A stretch of 64,000 nucleotides of DNA from Microbacterium sp. MPKO10. Lineage in GTDB: Bacteria > Actinomycetota > Actinomycetes > Actinomycetales > Microbacteriaceae. Below, in pieces: positions 37,470-48,070 of this stretch (position 1 is its first letter; every line of letters starts with the position of its first letter). The notes under the pieces are model-generated. The model was not told the origin of the DNA and ran no database searches. It saw nothing but the letters and a program-made list of their open reading frames with translations. Position numbers and translations under genes: made by a program. Location of the stretch: assembly GCF_026107415.2 (NCBI RefSeq), contig NZ_JAPCHX010000002.1, forward strand, positions 554,038 through 618,037, written 5' to 3'.

Positions 37470-39185
37470 CTACTTCTCCCAGCCCACGTTCTCAACGGGT
37501 GTGACGCCGAAGAGGTCGAGGCCCACATAGGGCTCGGGGGTCAGGTTGGCAAGGCCCTCGGTTGCTGCGGTGATCGTCGGACCGTTGTAGAGCGGGAAGA
37601 TTCCCCAGGTCTCAGACATGATCTCTGATTCCATCTCCATGGCCTTCTTGGTCTGCTCCTCGGAATCCGTGATCGACTCAAGGTCCTCGTGGATCTTGGT
37701 GTCGATCTCTTCGGTTCCGGTCGCCGACAGGTTCAGGCCGCTGTCTGAGCAGTACATCTGGCAGAACCAGGCGGCACCGAACGGGTCAGACGAGGTGAAG
37801 CGCAGCGACATGATGTCCCAGTTCTTCGATGTATAGTCCGTCGAGAAGTCCTGAGGCGAACGGACGTCAATGTTGATCTCGAAGCCGATCTCCTTCATCG
37901 ACTGCTGGATCGACTGCGCGAGTGCCTTCTGCGTCGGGTCGTCGCTGAAGATCGGGTAGGTGACCGACAGCTCAACGCCGTCCTTTGCACGCACACCGTC
38001 ATCGTTCAGCTCCCAGCCGGCCTCGTCGAGGATCTTGTTCGCCTCGTCGGGGTTGTACTCCCAGCCAGCATCCACAACAGAGTTGGTGAAGTGCGGCTGG
38101 AACGAGTACAGAATGAACGAGCCGCCCGGCTCCTCTTCGTAGCCGAGACCGTTCCACGCGATCTTCATCTGCTGCTCGACGTTGAGGCCCATGTAGAAGG
38201 CCTTGCGAACCTCAAGATCCTTGAACTGCGGCTTCTCAGAATCGACCTCGAGGAGGGTGTTCGCCGTCTGCTGGGCGCGGTAGATCTCGATGCCGTCCAT
38301 GTCCTGCACCTGCTCGAGGCGGTCCTTCGTGGCGACGCCGACTGTGTCGATCTCGCCGTTCTTGAACGCGTTGATCGATGCCGAAGCGTCAAGGCCGCGG
38401 AAGGTCACCTCGTCGAGAAGAGGCTCATTGCCCCACCAGTTCTCGTTCGGAACAAACGAGACAACCTGCCCCTTGGAGTCGAACTTGTCGATCTTGTACG
38501 GGCCAGCGCCCCACTCAGCGTGCGGCTCTTCGATGAAGCCTTCGTTGAAGATCTCCGGCGTGTTGACGTGCGGGTTGAGAATTCCGGTGAGGAAGACCAT
38601 CTGCGGCCAGGCGAACTCGCCGTCGAACGTCACGACGACGTCCTTTTCGGTCTCGCCCTGCTCTACCGACTTGATCTCCTTATAGCCGTCCGTCGCGTTG
38701 GGTGCGTAGCCCTCTTCGGAGGAACGGTTGGCGATCCACGTCGTCTCGAACGCCGTCCAGTCGATCGGCGAACCGTCGTTCCACACGGCATCTTCATTGA
38801 TTGTGCCGTTGATGACGGTGTTGCCGCCCTCTTCACCGATCTCCCACGAGTCGAGGTACGAGGGGTTGGGGTGAGGGGTGCCGTCTGGGTCCATCAGGAA
38901 GACCTGCGGTGTGTACCACGAGGCAAGACGCGTCGTATCTGCGCTCGCGTCGCCGTGGAAGGGGTTCATCTGGGGCGTGATCTCGTTGATCGCGAAAGTG
39001 ACGTCCCCACCCTTCTTGAGGTTCTCGCGAGGCTGCGGATTGTAGTCCGCCTGCGAGGTCTCGACCTTCTTCTCGTTGCCTCCGGTGTTGTCTCCACCGG
39101 TGTCGCCCGACGCACAACCGCTCATGACGAGTGCGAGGGCGCCGCTGACGGCAGCGATGCTCATCAGCTTCTGGTGCCTTTTCAT
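37470..39185 (-). CDS. ABC transporter solute-binding lipoprotein, family 5 (second system)
   Basis: A 571-residue peptide-binding lipoprotein. The lipobox LVMSGC places the Cys near residue 24. The body has NEDAVWNDGSPIDWTAFETTWIANRSS, GAGPYKIDKFDSKGQVVSFVPNENWWG and RKAFYMGLNVEQQM. AAGGAG precedes the ATG by 5 nt. It is the last gene of its operon, 109 nt after the ATPase gene. That gap contains TATAGT (39235-39230, minus strand) as a possible extra promoter, so it may be made in excess. Confidence 0.93.
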   Translation of the reverse strand: MKRHQKLMSIAAVSGALALVMSGCASGDTGGDNTGGNEKKVETSQADYNPQPRENLKKGGDVTFAINEITPQMNPFHGDASADTTRLASWYTPQVFLMDPDGTPHPNPSYLDSWEIGEEGGNTVINGTINEDAVWNDGSPIDWTAFETTWIANRSSEEGYAPNATDGYKEIKSVEQGETEKDVVVTFDGEFAWPQMVFLTGILNPHVNTPEIFNEGFIEEPHAEWGAGPYKIDKFDSKGQVVSFVPNENWWGNEPLLDEVTFRGLDASASINAFKNGEIDTVGVATKDRLEQVQDMDGIEIYRAQQTANTLLEVDSEKPQFKDLEVRKAFYMGLNVEQQMKIAWNGLGYEEEPGGSFILYSFQPHFTNSVVDAGWEYNPDEANKILDEAGWELNDDGVRAKDGVELSVTYPIFSDDPTQKALAQSIQQSMKEIGFEINIDVRSPQDFSTDYTSKNWDIMSLRFTSSDPFGAAWFCQMYCSDSGLNLSATGTEEIDTKIHEDLESITDSEEQTKKAMEMESEIMSETWGIFPLYNGPTITAATEGLANLTPEPYVGLDLFGVTPVENVGWEK

Positions 39186-39229
39186 GGTGCTCCTTTGTTG
39201 CCTTTCGGCTCTTTCAGGGTTGAGTGCAG

Positions 39230-39235
39230 ACTATA
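39230..39235 (-). promoter_or_regulatory. Candidate -10 box for the binding-protein gene
   Basis: GGATATAGT on the minus strand, a close match to a -10 hexamer, about 45 nt before the start codon of the binding-protein gene. The -35 is weak. Confidence 0.35.
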
Positions 39236-39294
39236 TCCAGTTAGGGGTCATAAACTGCAGACCCTGCTGAAATCGCGAAAATGTGTCGTAACTG

Positions 39295-41355
39295 TTATCG
39301 CCAGTGGCAGGCGTTGACGTGCACACCTTCGGTGCCTGTTAGCTGTGGCTGCTCAGTTTCGCATCGGCGCTGACCCTCGGGGGTGAGCGTTTGATACAGC
39401 GGGCACCGAGAGACGAAGGCACAGCCTTCGCGCCACTCAGTGGGGCTGGGAAGGTCGCCCTCGAGGACGATGCGTTCGCGGGTGCGCTCGATGTCGGGAT
39501 CGGGAACGGGAATCGCAGAGAGCAGAGCCTGCGTGTACGGATGCTGTGGGTTCTCGAAGACCTCGTCGACGTCACCGTGCTCCACGAATGCGCCGAGGTA
39601 CATCACAGCGACACGATCGGCAATATGCCGCACGACCGAGAGATCATGCGCGACGAACAGGTACGACAGTCCGAGCTTTCCCTTGAGCTCGTCGAGCAGA
39701 TTGATCACACCGGCCTGGATCGAAACGTCAAGCGCGGAGACCGGCTCATCGAGGACGACAACCTGCGGATTCGTCGCGAGAGCACGGGCAATGCCGATGC
39801 GCTGGCGCTGACCACCCGAGAACGCGGACGGGAAGCGGGCGCTGTGCGATGGATCGAGCCCGACGAGGTCCATGAGCTCATCGACCCGGGCATCGGATTC
39901 CGCTCGCGAGCGTCCGATGGCGCGCAAAGGCTCGGCAATCACATCCGCAACGGTCATGCGCGGATCGAGAGCGCCCATCGGGTCCTGGAACACGATTTGA
40001 ATGTCGCGACGCAGCTCGCGCTCCTGCCGGCCACCGCGGATCTCGGAGACCTTCGTACCGCCGATCGTGATCTCGCCCTGTGACTGCTTGACGAGATCCA
40101 TGATCTGCAGAAGTGTCGTCGTCTTGCCGCATCCGGACTCACCGACGATGGCCATCGTCTCGCCCTTGCGGATGTCGAACGAGATTCCGCGCACGGCGTG
40201 CACGTCACCGACGCGTCGCTTGAGGAACGAGCCCTTGAGGAGGGGGAACGTCTTCGTGAGATTCTCGACCTCGAGTGTGACGTCGCGCTTCTCGCGCGGA
40301 ACGCGATCGAGTGCGCTTTCCGGGATCGACGGTGCGGGGTATACGGGCTCTCCGTCGATCAGACCGTCGTCGTCGATCTCGTCCGCGCGAATGCAGGCGA
40401 CCTTGTGACGGTCTTCGGCTTCGGTGTTTGCCGGACGCAGCGGTGGCTCGCCGTTGACGCAGGCATCGACAGCGATAGGGCAACGCGGAGCGAACGGACA
40501 TGCGTCCGGAAGGTTGACAAGCAGCGGCGGATTTCCCTTGATCGGGATCAACGGCTGCTTCTCGCGCTTGTCGACGCGCGGGATAGCCCCGAGAAGACCG
40601 ATCGAATACGGCATCCGTGTGCGGTGGAACAGTTCGCCGACGGGAGCCTGTTCGACGGGCTTTCCCGCATACATGACGAGAACATCGTCAGCGGTCTTCG
40701 CGACGACGCCCATGTCGTGCGTGATCATGACGACGGCGGCACCCGTCTCACGCTGTGCTGTGCCGATGAGGTCGAGAATTTGCGCCTGAATCGTGACGTC
40801 AAGTGCCGTTGTCGGCTCGTCGGCGATGATGAGTTTCGGGTTATTCGCCATCGCCATAGCGATGACGACACGCTGACGCATGCCCCCGGAGAATTCGTGC
40901 GGGAACGACTTCATCCGACGCTCGGGCGTCGGGATCCCCACGAGCTTCAGCAGCTCGATTCCGCGCTCCCACGCCTCGCGCTGAGACTTCTTCTGGTGCG
41001 TGACCAGTGCCTCGACGATCTGGTCTCCCACGGTGAACACCGGGGTGAGCGCCGCGAGCGGGTCCTGGAAGATCATCGCGATCTCATTGCCACGAATGGT
41101 GGAGAGCTGCTTGTCCGTTTGGCCGAGAAGTTCCTGGCCGTCGAATGAGATGGATCCGGTGACCTTGGCGTTGTCGTCGAGAAGACCCATGATCGCCATC
41201 GACGTGACCGACTTTCCGGAGCCGGACTCACCGACGATGCCGAGAGTGCGGCCCGGCTCGAGATCGAATGTGACACCGCGCACGGCGTTGACGACTCCGG
41301 ATTCGGACGGGAAGCTGACCTGCAGGTCGCGAACGGAGAGAAGCGGGGCGGTCAT
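39295..41355 (-). CDS. Peptide ABC transporter ATPase, fused DppD-DppF with Cys tails
   Basis: A 686-residue protein with two ATPase domains. First: [36 protein letters not shown]. Second: [34 protein letters not shown]. Each is followed by the oligopeptide/dipeptide C-terminal motif with cysteines: [14 protein letters not shown] in the middle, and [11 protein letters not shown]...RRCETE at the end. Such motifs bind a [4Fe-4S] cluster in some DppD/DppF proteins. Overlaps the permease gene by 4 nt. Confidence 0.95.
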   Translation of the reverse strand: MTAPLLSVRDLQVSFPSESGVVNAVRGVTFDLEPGRTLGIVGESGSGKSVTSMAIMGLLDDNAKVTGSISFDGQELLGQTDKQLSTIRGNEIAMIFQDPLAALTPVFTVGDQIVEALVTHQKKSQREAWERGIELLKLVGIPTPERRMKSFPHEFSGGMRQRVVIAMAMANNPKLIIADEPTTALDVTIQAQILDLIGTAQRETGAAVVMITHDMGVVAKTADDVLVMYAGKPVEQAPVGELFHRTRMPYSIGLLGAIPRVDKREKQPLIPIKGNPPLLVNLPDACPFAPRCPIAVDACVNGEPPLRPANTEAEDRHKVACIRADEIDDDGLIDGEPVYPAPSIPESALDRVPREKRDVTLEVENLTKTFPLLKGSFLKRRVGDVHAVRGISFDIRKGETMAIVGESGCGKTTTLLQIMDLVKQSQGEITIGGTKVSEIRGGRQERELRRDIQIVFQDPMGALDPRMTVADVIAEPLRAIGRSRAESDARVDELMDLVGLDPSHSARFPSAFSGGQRQRIGIARALATNPQVVVLDEPVSALDVSIQAGVINLLDELKGKLGLSYLFVAHDLSVVRHIADRVAVMYLGAFVEHGDVDEVFENPQHPYTQALLSAIPVPDPDIERTRERIVLEGDLPSPTEWREGCAFVSRCPLYQTLTPEGQRRCETEQPQLTGTEGVHVNACHWR

Positions 41356-42272
41356 GCTTGTCCTCCTGCCGCCGAGGTGGGATCAAGAGCATCACGCAGA
41401 CCGTCGGCGACGAGCGCCATCGAGACGGTTAAGAGGGTGAGAGCCCCGGCGGGGAAATAGAAGAGCCACGGTGCGCTCGTGATCGTGTTCGCGCCGTAGC
41501 CGATCAGCGATCCCAGCGAAACATCGGGGATCTTCACACCGAACCCGAGGAATGACAGCCCGGTCTCGGCCATGACGGCCGTGACGACGCCGAGAGCGAA
41601 GTTGATGACGAGTAGCGAGCCGATGTTCGGAATCAGATGGCGCATGACAATCTTCATTCCGGGAACGCCCATGTAACGTGCGGCATTGACATATTCGCTC
41701 TCTCGAAGGGGAAGAGCCATTGTCCAGATCACACGGGCGGGGAAGAACCAGCCTGTCAGGATCAGAATCAGCGAGATCACTCGCCAGTCGCCACCGGCAT
41801 CGTTTGAGATCAGTGCAAGGATCAGGAATGTTGGGATCACCATGAGGAAGTGAATCACCAGCAGAATGCCGCGCTCGATAAGCCCGCCGAAGTACGCGGC
41901 CGCAGTTCCCACGATCGCCGACAGGATCGTCGTGCCGACGGACACCGAGACGGCGATCATGAGCGAGCGCTGCAGACCGATGGCGACCTGTGCGAACGTA
42001 TCGTTTCCCGCGCTTGTCGTCCCGAACCAGTGCTCGCTCGAGGGTGGGCTGCTGAGGTTGAGGAAGTCGAGCTCGATGTGATCGTACTTTGCGAAGAAGG
42101 GTGCGATGACCGAGAACAGTACGAGAAGGATGAAGATGAAGATTCCGGCAACGGCGGGCCGGTTGCGGACGAACCGACGGGTGTAGAGGCTCCACAGTGA
42201 CATGCGCTTGCGTGGAATGCGCGCTGCTGTCGTGTCTGGGCCGACCGGCGGCTGAATCTGGTCAGTGGACAT
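41352..42272 (-). CDS. Peptide ABC transporter permease, DppC/OppC type (second system)
   Basis: A 306-residue permease with an N-terminal cytoplasmic part, first segment [22 protein letters not shown], periplasmic [24 protein letters not shown], and EAA loop [34 protein letters not shown]. One nt separates it from the upstream permease stop. Confidence 0.95.
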   Translation of the reverse strand: MSTDQIQPPVGPDTTAARIPRKRMSLWSLYTRRFVRNRPAVAGIFIFILLVLFSVIAPFFAKYDHIELDFLNLSSPPSSEHWFGTTSAGNDTFAQVAIGLQRSLMIAVSVSVGTTILSAIVGTAAAYFGGLIERGILLVIHFLMVIPTFLILALISNDAGGDWRVISLILILTGWFFPARVIWTMALPLRESEYVNAARYMGVPGMKIVMRHLIPNIGSLLVINFALGVVTAVMAETGLSFLGFGVKIPDVSLGSLIGYGANTITSAPWLFYFPAGALTLLTVSMALVADGLRDALDPTSAAGGQA

Positions 42273-42273
42273 G

Positions 42274-43257
42274 TCAGCTCACTCTCACTCTCGGGTCGAG
42301 TGCAACGATGGCGATGTCGGAAAGGATCGCTCCGACCGCCGTCAACACGGCGCCGAACGCCGCAATTGCGACAACGCCGTGCACATCGTTCTTGCCGATG
42401 GTGTCGAGAAAGTACCGCCCCATGCCGTTCCAGCCGAAAATTCGCTCCGTCAGGATGGCCCCGGTGAAGATCGTGGGAATCGTGAAGGCAACCTGGGTGG
42501 CAACCGGAATGAGCGACGTGCGCAGGGCGTGCTTGCGGATTGCCTGTTGCTTGGTCAAGCCCTTCGCTCTAGCGGTTCTGACGTAATCGGCGTTGATGTT
42601 GTCGAGAAGCAGTGTGCGCTGCAGCAGGTGGTACTGGGCGTAGCCCACAAGGACAAGAGCGAGAGTGGGAAGCGTCAGATGCTGAAGGGCGTCGAGGACG
42701 ATGGGGAAGAAACCTGTGACATCTTGGCTGTGCGAACCGGTGACGAAGAAGACACGAGCGCCGACGAGGTCGTTGAAACCAATCGCCAGAAGCACAATGC
42801 CGAGCGCTGCCACCACGATGTTGATGTTCATCGTGACGACTGACGTTGCCTGGCCGATCCGGTCTGCGAGCTTGTACTGCCGGGACGCCGTGTAGACACC
42901 GAGCGCGATTCCGAGGATCGCCGTGATGATCGTTGCACCCAGGACGAGCTCGGCACTGATCCACATGCGGTAGGCGACCTGAGAATTCACCGACTCGCCG
43001 ACGGCACTGACACCCCAGTCCCAGTGGAAGATGATGTCGCTGAACCAGCCCCACCAGCGCTGAACGAGAGGAACAGTGTCGCTGAGGTTGCGGGGTTCCA
43101 GGAGCTGGGTGACCTCGTCTCGCGAGAGAGGAGGACGGCGCCCAATGTAGTTGCTACGGGGATCGAGGAAGGCCCACGCAAGGAAGTACGTGACATTCGT
43201 CGCTACCACGATCATCAGCAACCAGCCCATAAAGCGGCGGAGCAGGTACTTGATCAA
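42274..43257 (-). CDS. Peptide ABC transporter permease, DppB/OppB type (second system)
   Basis: A 327-residue permease. The N-terminal IKYLLRRFMGWLLMIVVATNVTYFLAWAFLDPRSNY is the DppB-type first segment. The EAA loop is NADYVRTARAKGLTKQQAIRKHALRTSLIPVAT. It carries a larger periplasmic insertion than the plus-strand homologue. The start is put at TTG 43257, since codons further upstream are unrelated to the family and GAGAAAG lies about 10 nt before; an upstream ATG at 43398 is open but unlikely. It is the first gene of its operon. Confidence 0.88.
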   Translation of the reverse strand: MIKYLLRRFMGWLLMIVVATNVTYFLAWAFLDPRSNYIGRRPPLSRDEVTQLLEPRNLSDTVPLVQRWWGWFSDIIFHWDWGVSAVGESVNSQVAYRMWISAELVLGATIITAILGIALGVYTASRQYKLADRIGQATSVVTMNINIVVAALGIVLLAIGFNDLVGARVFFVTGSHSQDVTGFFPIVLDALQHLTLPTLALVLVGYAQYHLLQRTLLLDNINADYVRTARAKGLTKQQAIRKHALRTSLIPVATQVAFTIPTIFTGAILTERIFGWNGMGRYFLDTIGKNDVHGVVAIAAFGAVLTAVGAILSDIAIVALDPRVRVS

Positions 43258-43332
43258 GTTGGTGTTCTTTCTCTCTAACAGGCGCCGTTTTCGGCGACCG
43301 ACACAACGCTGGGTCGAACTGTTATTCACTCT

Positions 43333-43362
43333 CCCGGAATGCTCACGAATGAGCAACCCGGG
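43333..43362 (-). promoter_or_regulatory. Structured element in the leader of the second peptide ABC operon
   Basis: Two-part stem-loop: CCCGG/CCGGG outer arms, a symmetric 3-nt internal bulge, then GCTCA/TGAGC around a CGAA loop. It lies about 75-105 nt upstream of the TTG start, so it may be in the 5' UTR or act as an operator. The rest of the 501-nt gap 43258-43758 shows only a plus-strand -10-like TAGAAT at 43621-43626, which would give typA a leader of about 130 nt. Confidence 0.35.
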
Positions 43363-43758
43363 ATCCCTGTCGTGTTTGGCGAGGCCCCCGGCGAACATTG
43401 GTCGATGTGCGTAGGGAGCCGCTTCGACCTCGACACATTATCACTGAATTCTTTTGCCTACGCATCGGACTCGCGTCATTCAGACCTGCCTGTGCGGATT
43501 GTGAATGTGAGCTTTGCGCGGAGCGAGCAAGCGGTGAATGCACGGCGGTCCGACCCGGTGTTCCGCATCGTCGCTACCACGTTCTAGGCGGTCCGCTCAG
43601 CCTCTGCCGAGTTGAGGGAGTAGAATGAACCGTTGGGTTTCCAGAATCCACCGAATTTTCCATCAGCGCCCACCGGCGCAGGCACCCGCCCGCCGGACCT
43701 CACGTCGACACCGTCGCACGGCGCACGAACCGCACACTCTGCAGGACAGGACACAGCC

Positions 43759-45666
43759 ATGGCAATCGCCACGCGTGAAACCCTCCGCAACGTCGCCATC
43801 GTTGCGCACGTTGACCACGGCAAGACAACACTCGTCGACGCCATGCTCCGTCAAACCCACTCGTTCTCTGACCACGAGCACGTCGAAGACCGCGCCATGG
43901 ACTCCAACGAACTCGAGCGAGAAAAGGGAATCACGATTCTCGCGAAGAACACGGCGATCTCATACAACGGTGAGCACGCCGCCCACGGTCCCGTGACGAT
44001 CAACGTGATCGACACCCCGGGGCACGCCGACTTCGGGGGAGAGGTCGAGCGAGGCCTGTCGATGGTCGACGGCGTCGTTTTACTTGTCGACGCGAGCGAG
44101 GGGCCTCTGCCTCAGACGCGCTTCGTGCTGCGCAAGGCGCTCGAAGCTCAGCTTCCCGTGATCCTCCTCGTGAACAAGACCGATCGCGGCGACGCGCGCA
44201 TCGACGCCGTCGTCGCCGAGAGCCAGGACCTCCTTCTCGGCTTGGCAAGCGACATCGCCGACGACGTCCCCGACCTCGATATCGATGCCATTCTCGACGT
44301 CCCCGTCGTCTACGCCTCGGGCAAGGCAGGTCGGGCCTCTCTGACAAAGCCCGACGACGGCACGCTGCCCGACAGCGAGAACCTCGAGCCGCTGTTCGAA
44401 GCGATCCTCGAGCACATCCCCGCACCGACATATGACGACGAGCACCCGCTGCAGGCGCACGTCACCAACCTGGACGCCTCGCCCTTCCTCGGGCGTCTCG
44501 CATTGCTTCGCATCTTCCAGGGCACCATCACCAAGGGGCAGACGGTGGCCTGGGTGCGTCGCGACGGCTCGGTCTCGAACGTGCGCATCACCGAGCTCAT
44601 GATGACGAAGGCCCTCGATCGTTTTCCTGCCGAAAGCGCGGGGCCCGGCGACATCGTTGCCGTCGCGGGGTTCCCCGACATCATGATCGGTGAGACCCTG
44701 TGCGACCCCGACGATGTCCGCCCGCTGCCGACGATTCACATCGACGACCCGGCAATCTCAATGACGATCGGCACCAACACGTCGCCGCTTATGGGTAAGG
44801 TCAAAGGCCACAAGCTGACGGCGCGCATGGTGAAGGACCGCCTTGACCGCGAGCTCGTCGGCAACGTGTCGCTCAAGGTTCTGGACATCGGACGCCCGGA
44901 CGCGTGGGAGGTTCAGGGTCGCGGAGAACTCGCTCTCGCGATCCTCGTCGAGCAGATGCGCCGCGAGGGGTATGAGCTGACCGTCGGCAAGCCCCAGGTC
45001 GTCACACGCACGGTCGACGGCAAGATCCATGAGCCTTACGAAGAACTCACGATCGACACGCCGGAGGAGCACCTCGGCGCGATCACGCAGCTTCTCGCCG
45101 CACGCAAGGGTCGCATGGAGGGCATGACGAACCACGGGACCGGTTGGATCCGCATGCAGTTCATCGTCCCGAGTCGCGGACTCATCGGCTTCCGCTCCGA
45201 GTTCATGACGACCACGCGCGGAACCGGCATCGCCAACACGTTCTCGCACGGGTACGACGAGTGGGCGGGAACCATCGCGACCCGCAGCAACGGCTCAATC
45301 GTCGCCGACCGTACCGGCGTTGTCACGCCGTTCGCGATCATCAACCTCCAAGAGCGCATGACGTTCTTCGTCAACCCGACGGAAGAGGTGTACGAGGGCA
45401 TGGTCATCGGCGAGAATTCCCGCGCCGATGACATGGACGTCAACATCACCAAAGAGAAGAAACTGACGAACATGCGCTCGTCGACGGCCGATTCGTTCGA
45501 GTCGATGACGCCATCACGGCAGCTGTCGCTCGAGGAGTGCCTGGAGTTCGCCCGCGAGGACGAATGCGTGGAAGTCACGCCCGATGCCGTGCGCATTCGC
45601 AAGGTGATCCTCGACGCCCACGAGCGCGGCCGCGCAACGGCCCGACTCAAGCGCCAGGACGCCTGA
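43759..45666 (+). CDS. typA: Translational GTPase TypA/BipA
   Basis: Ribosome-binding GTPase of 635 residues needed for stress and low-temperature ribosome function. G1 [16 protein letters not shown]2 [11 protein letters not shown]3 [14 protein letters not shown] and G4 NKTDR are intact, followed by domain II ([24 protein letters not shown]) and the TypA-specific C-terminal part ([34 protein letters not shown]). The start at 43759 ([21 protein letters not shown]) gives normal length. Confidence 0.97.
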   Translation: MAIATRETLRNVAIVAHVDHGKTTLVDAMLRQTHSFSDHEHVEDRAMDSNELEREKGITILAKNTAISYNGEHAAHGPVTINVIDTPGHADFGGEVERGLSMVDGVVLLVDASEGPLPQTRFVLRKALEAQLPVILLVNKTDRGDARIDAVVAESQDLLLGLASDIADDVPDLDIDAILDVPVVYASGKAGRASLTKPDDGTLPDSENLEPLFEAILEHIPAPTYDDEHPLQAHVTNLDASPFLGRLALLRIFQGTITKGQTVAWVRRDGSVSNVRITELMMTKALDRFPAESAGPGDIVAVAGFPDIMIGETLCDPDDVRPLPTIHIDDPAISMTIGTNTSPLMGKVKGHKLTARMVKDRLDRELVGNVSLKVLDIGRPDAWEVQGRGELALAILVEQMRREGYELTVGKPQVVTRTVDGKIHEPYEELTIDTPEEHLGAITQLLAARKGRMEGMTNHGTGWIRMQFIVPSRGLIGFRSEFMTTTRGTGIANTFSHGYDEWAGTIATRSNGSIVADRTGVVTPFAIINLQERMTFFVNPTEEVYEGMVIGENSRADDMDVNITKEKKLTNMRSSTADSFESMTPSRQLSLEECLEFAREDECVEVTPDAVRIRKVILDAHERGRATARLKRQDA

Positions 45667-45719
45667 GTTTCGGCTGAGCTTTCGGGTTCGACTCAGCATC
45701 CCGCGGTTACCCTGGTCGG

Positions 45720-46160
45720 GTGAGTCTTCGCCGCCGCGTCCGCGTATCCCTGATTGCTCTCGCCGTCCTCGCCCTCCCGGCACTGACTGGTTGCAGCTTC
45801 GTTGAGCAGACGATGAACCAAACGGTTCAGGATGCTGTCCGCGAAGCCACGGGCGGTGACGTTGAGCTGTCCGAGGGCGTTCCCGAGGGCTTCCCGACAG
45901 ACGCTGTCCCGCTCATCGACGGTTCTGTGCGCGGGGCGACGCAGACGAAGGACGAGACCACGCATTGGGTGGTTCTCGTCAGCGGCGACGTGTCGGCCGA
46001 TGAGGCAGAGCAGGCGCTGACAGATGCCGGCTTCGCCGTCGATGACGAAGTGTCGACGGCTGATCTCGGAAGTGTCATGACCCTGTCAAGCGACGAGTAC
46101 GACGTCACCGTGGTGGGCGCGTCTGACAGCGTTCTGTACACGGTCACGACACGGAGCTGA
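45720..46160 (+). CDS. Small secreted lipoprotein, function unknown
   Basis: A 146-residue lipoprotein with signal peptide LIALAVLALPALTGC, lipidated Cys near residue 25, and a compact C-terminal domain of about 100 residues (VVLVSGDVSADEAEQALTDAGFAVDDEV) in two alpha-beta units. I do not recognise a named family. GTG at 45720 follows TACCCT by exactly 6 nt, so the mRNA is probably leaderless. The azlC gene begins 1 nt after its stop, so they are likely co-transcribed. Confidence 0.8.
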   Translation: MSLRRRVRVSLIALAVLALPALTGCSFVEQTMNQTVQDAVREATGGDVELSEGVPEGFPTDAVPLIDGSVRGATQTKDETTHWVVLVSGDVSADEAEQALTDAGFAVDDEVSTADLGSVMTLSSDEYDVTVVGASDSVLYTVTTRS

Positions 46161-46161
46161 T

Positions 46162-46896
46162 GTGTCGTCCGCGCGCAGCGCAGCGCAGCGGTCTGCGCTC
46201 AGGCAGGGCCTCGCCGTCGGCGCCGCGACCGCGGCGTACGGTGTGTCGTTTGGCGCCCTCGCCGTCGCGTCGGGCCTCGACATCTGGCAGACCTGCGTCC
46301 TGAGCCTGCTCATGTTCACCGGGGGCTCGCAGTTCGCCCTCGTCGGCGTACTCGCCTCGGGCGGAGCATCGGCCGGCGGGGCGGCGATCGCCAGTGCGGC
46401 GCTCCTCGGTGTGCGCAACACCGCGTACGGCATCCGCATGAAGCCGATCGTTGGCGGCGGATTTCTCCGAACCGTGGCGGCCGCCTGGGTAACGATCGAC
46501 GAATCGACGGCCGTCTCGCTCGCGCAGTCCGAGCCCCGGGCCCGCAGAACAGGATTCTGGGTGACCGGCATCGCTGTGTTCATCGGCTGGAACCTCACAA
46601 CGCTGATCGGGGCGCTCATCGGCGACGTGCTGGGCGACACGCGGATGTACGGTCTCGACGCCGCGGCGGCAGCGGCATTCCTCGGCCTGCTCTGGCCCCG
46701 ACTGACCCGACTGCAACCGGTCGCCGTGGCGTGTGGAGCGGCGATTCTCGCTGGCATCCTCACCCCGGCTCTCGCCCCGGGGCTCCCGGTGATTCTCGCG
46801 GCCATCGTCGCGATTCTGGTCGGCGTCTTCAATTGGTTCTCGCACACGCGTGACGATGCGCCCGGGCAGGCTCACGGGCAGGAGGGCGAACGATGA
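46162..46896 (+). CDS. azlC: AzlC family branched-chain amino acid exporter, large subunit
   Basis: A 244-residue membrane protein, about seven segments, of the LIV-E exporter family (BrnF/AzlC). Family marks: AAYGVSFGALAVASGLDIWQTCVLSLLMFTGGSQFA near 20-56 and GVRNTAYGIRMKP. It pairs with the following AzlD gene, which overlaps by 4 nt. Exports branched-chain amino acids, possibly methionine, in related actinobacteria. Confidence 0.93.
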   Translation: MSSARSAAQRSALRQGLAVGAATAAYGVSFGALAVASGLDIWQTCVLSLLMFTGGSQFALVGVLASGGASAGGAAIASAALLGVRNTAYGIRMKPIVGGGFLRTVAAAWVTIDESTAVSLAQSEPRARRTGFWVTGIAVFIGWNLTTLIGALIGDVLGDTRMYGLDAAAAAAFLGLLWPRLTRLQPVAVACGAAILAGILTPALAPGLPVILAAIVAILVGVFNWFSHTRDDAPGQAHGQEGER

Positions 46897-47204
46897 CACT
46901 CTGGCACATCGTGCTCGCAGCATCCATCATCTGTGCGGCCCTCAAGCTCGCGGGCTACTCGATTCCCCCGCGGGTGTTAGAGAAGCCGTCGGTCTCTCGC
47001 GTCGCCGACCTCATGACCGTTGCCATGCTCGCGGCGCTGATCACCGTGCAGACGCTCGGCGAGGGTCAGGCCATCGTCATCGACGCGCGTCTTCCCGCCC
47101 TCGGCGTCGCTGCCGTGCTTCTCGCATTACGCACCCCGTTTCTCGTCGTCGTGGTGGCGGCAGCCGTCGTCGCGGCGCTCCTGCGCCTCGCGGGGATGCC
47201 GTGA
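46893..47204 (+). CDS. azlD: AzlD family branched-chain amino acid exporter, small subunit
   Basis: A 103-residue protein with about four membrane segments ([69 protein letters not shown]), the BrnE/AzlD layout. Its stop overlaps an ATG of the next frame (TGATG). Confidence 0.92.
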   Translation: MTLWHIVLAASIICAALKLAGYSIPPRVLEKPSVSRVADLMTVAMLAALITVQTLGEGQAIVIDARLPALGVAAVLLALRTPFLVVVVAAAVVAALLRLAGMP

Positions 47205-47245
47205 TGCGCGACGCACCGCACAGCTCGGGCCGCTACGATTCTCAG

Positions 47246-47704
47246 GTGAGCACAGAACCGCAGTGGGAGATTCCCGACAACGCCGAGACCCCGGATGCCG
47301 CGATGCGCGACGAGCCGAGCACGGCCTCCCGCATCATCACCGCCGTCATCACACTGGTGCTTGGCGTTGTCTATGGCACCGTCGGAACGGTCGCACATAC
47401 GTTGAGCGTGTCGCCCTTCGGCTTCCCTCTGCCGTACGGGCTGGTGCTCGGCCTGCTCGGCGTTCTCGCGCTGCTGGTCGGCCTTCGCCTCGTGATCGCC
47501 GAGCGCCTGCCGTCTGTTGCCGCGGGAATCGGCGTCGTCGGGATCGTCGCCCTGTTCTCGTTCTCGAGTCCCGGAGGCTCCGTGCTGATCACCCAGGGCA
47601 TCGTGGGGCTCGTGTGGCTATTCGGCGTGCCGCTTCTCGCCGCCGGCGTTCTCGCCTGGCCGCGCCTTCCCGAGCGCAGCTCTCGCCGGGGTTCCGCGGC
47701 GTAG
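47246..47704 (+). CDS. Small integral membrane protein, function unknown
   Basis: A 152-residue protein with an N-terminal soluble part of about 30 residues and four membrane segments ([80 protein letters not shown]). Two starts compete: GTG 47246, 6 nt after TACGAT (leaderless), chosen here, and ATG 47204, overlapping the azlD stop. Both may be used. It precedes the ferredoxin gene, as is common in related actinobacteria. Confidence 0.72.
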   Translation: MSTEPQWEIPDNAETPDAAMRDEPSTASRIITAVITLVLGVVYGTVGTVAHTLSVSPFGFPLPYGLVLGLLGVLALLVGLRLVIAERLPSVAAGIGVVGIVALFSFSSPGGSVLITQGIVGLVWLFGVPLLAAGVLAWPRLPERSSRRGSAA

Positions 47705-47739
47705 ACTGGCAGAACCCAGCGAGAAGGAGTTCCACCACA

Positions 47740-48063
47740 GTGACATATGTGATCGCTCTTCCGTGCGTCGACGTGAAAGACCGTGCGTGCGTCGATGAGT
47801 GCCCTGTCGACTGCATTTACGAGGGGGATCGGATGCTCTACATCCACCCCGATGAATGCGTCGACTGCGGTGCCTGCGAGCCGGTGTGCCCCGTCGAGGC
47901 GATTTACTACGAAGACGACCTTCCCGACGAATGGTCCGACTACTACACGGCGAACGTCGCATTCTTTGACGAGATCGGTTCGCCCGGCGGTGCGGCGAAG
48001 GTCGGCGTGATCCACCACGATCACCCCGTCGTCGCTGCCCTTCCTCCGCAAGTCACCGAGTGA
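47740..48063 (+). CDS. fdxA: 7Fe ferredoxin ([3Fe-4S][4Fe-4S])
   Basis: A 107-residue FdxA-type ferredoxin. N-terminal [21 protein letters not shown] and [20 protein letters not shown] supply the ligands of the 3Fe and 4Fe clusters. Acidic C-terminal extension as in mycobacterial and other actinobacterial FdxA. The GTG at 47740 has GAAGGAG upstream, and TAGACT at 47702-47707 is a good -10 box. An electron donor role, for example to a P450 or reductase, is known for the family; the partner here is unknown. Confidence 0.95.
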   Translation: MTYVIALPCVDVKDRACVDECPVDCIYEGDRMLYIHPDECVDCGACEPVCPVEAIYYEDDLPDEWSDYYTANVAFFDEIGSPGGAAKVGVIHHDHPVVAALPPQVTE

Positions 48064-48070
48064 CGCTCGC

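Noticed and set aside
38091..39317. 408-codon open frame on the plus strand
   Set aside because: Antisense to the second binding-protein gene, which has a signal peptide and family motifs.
40198..41148. 316-codon open frame on the plus strand
   Set aside because: Antisense to the fused ATPase gene with both ATPase domains intact.
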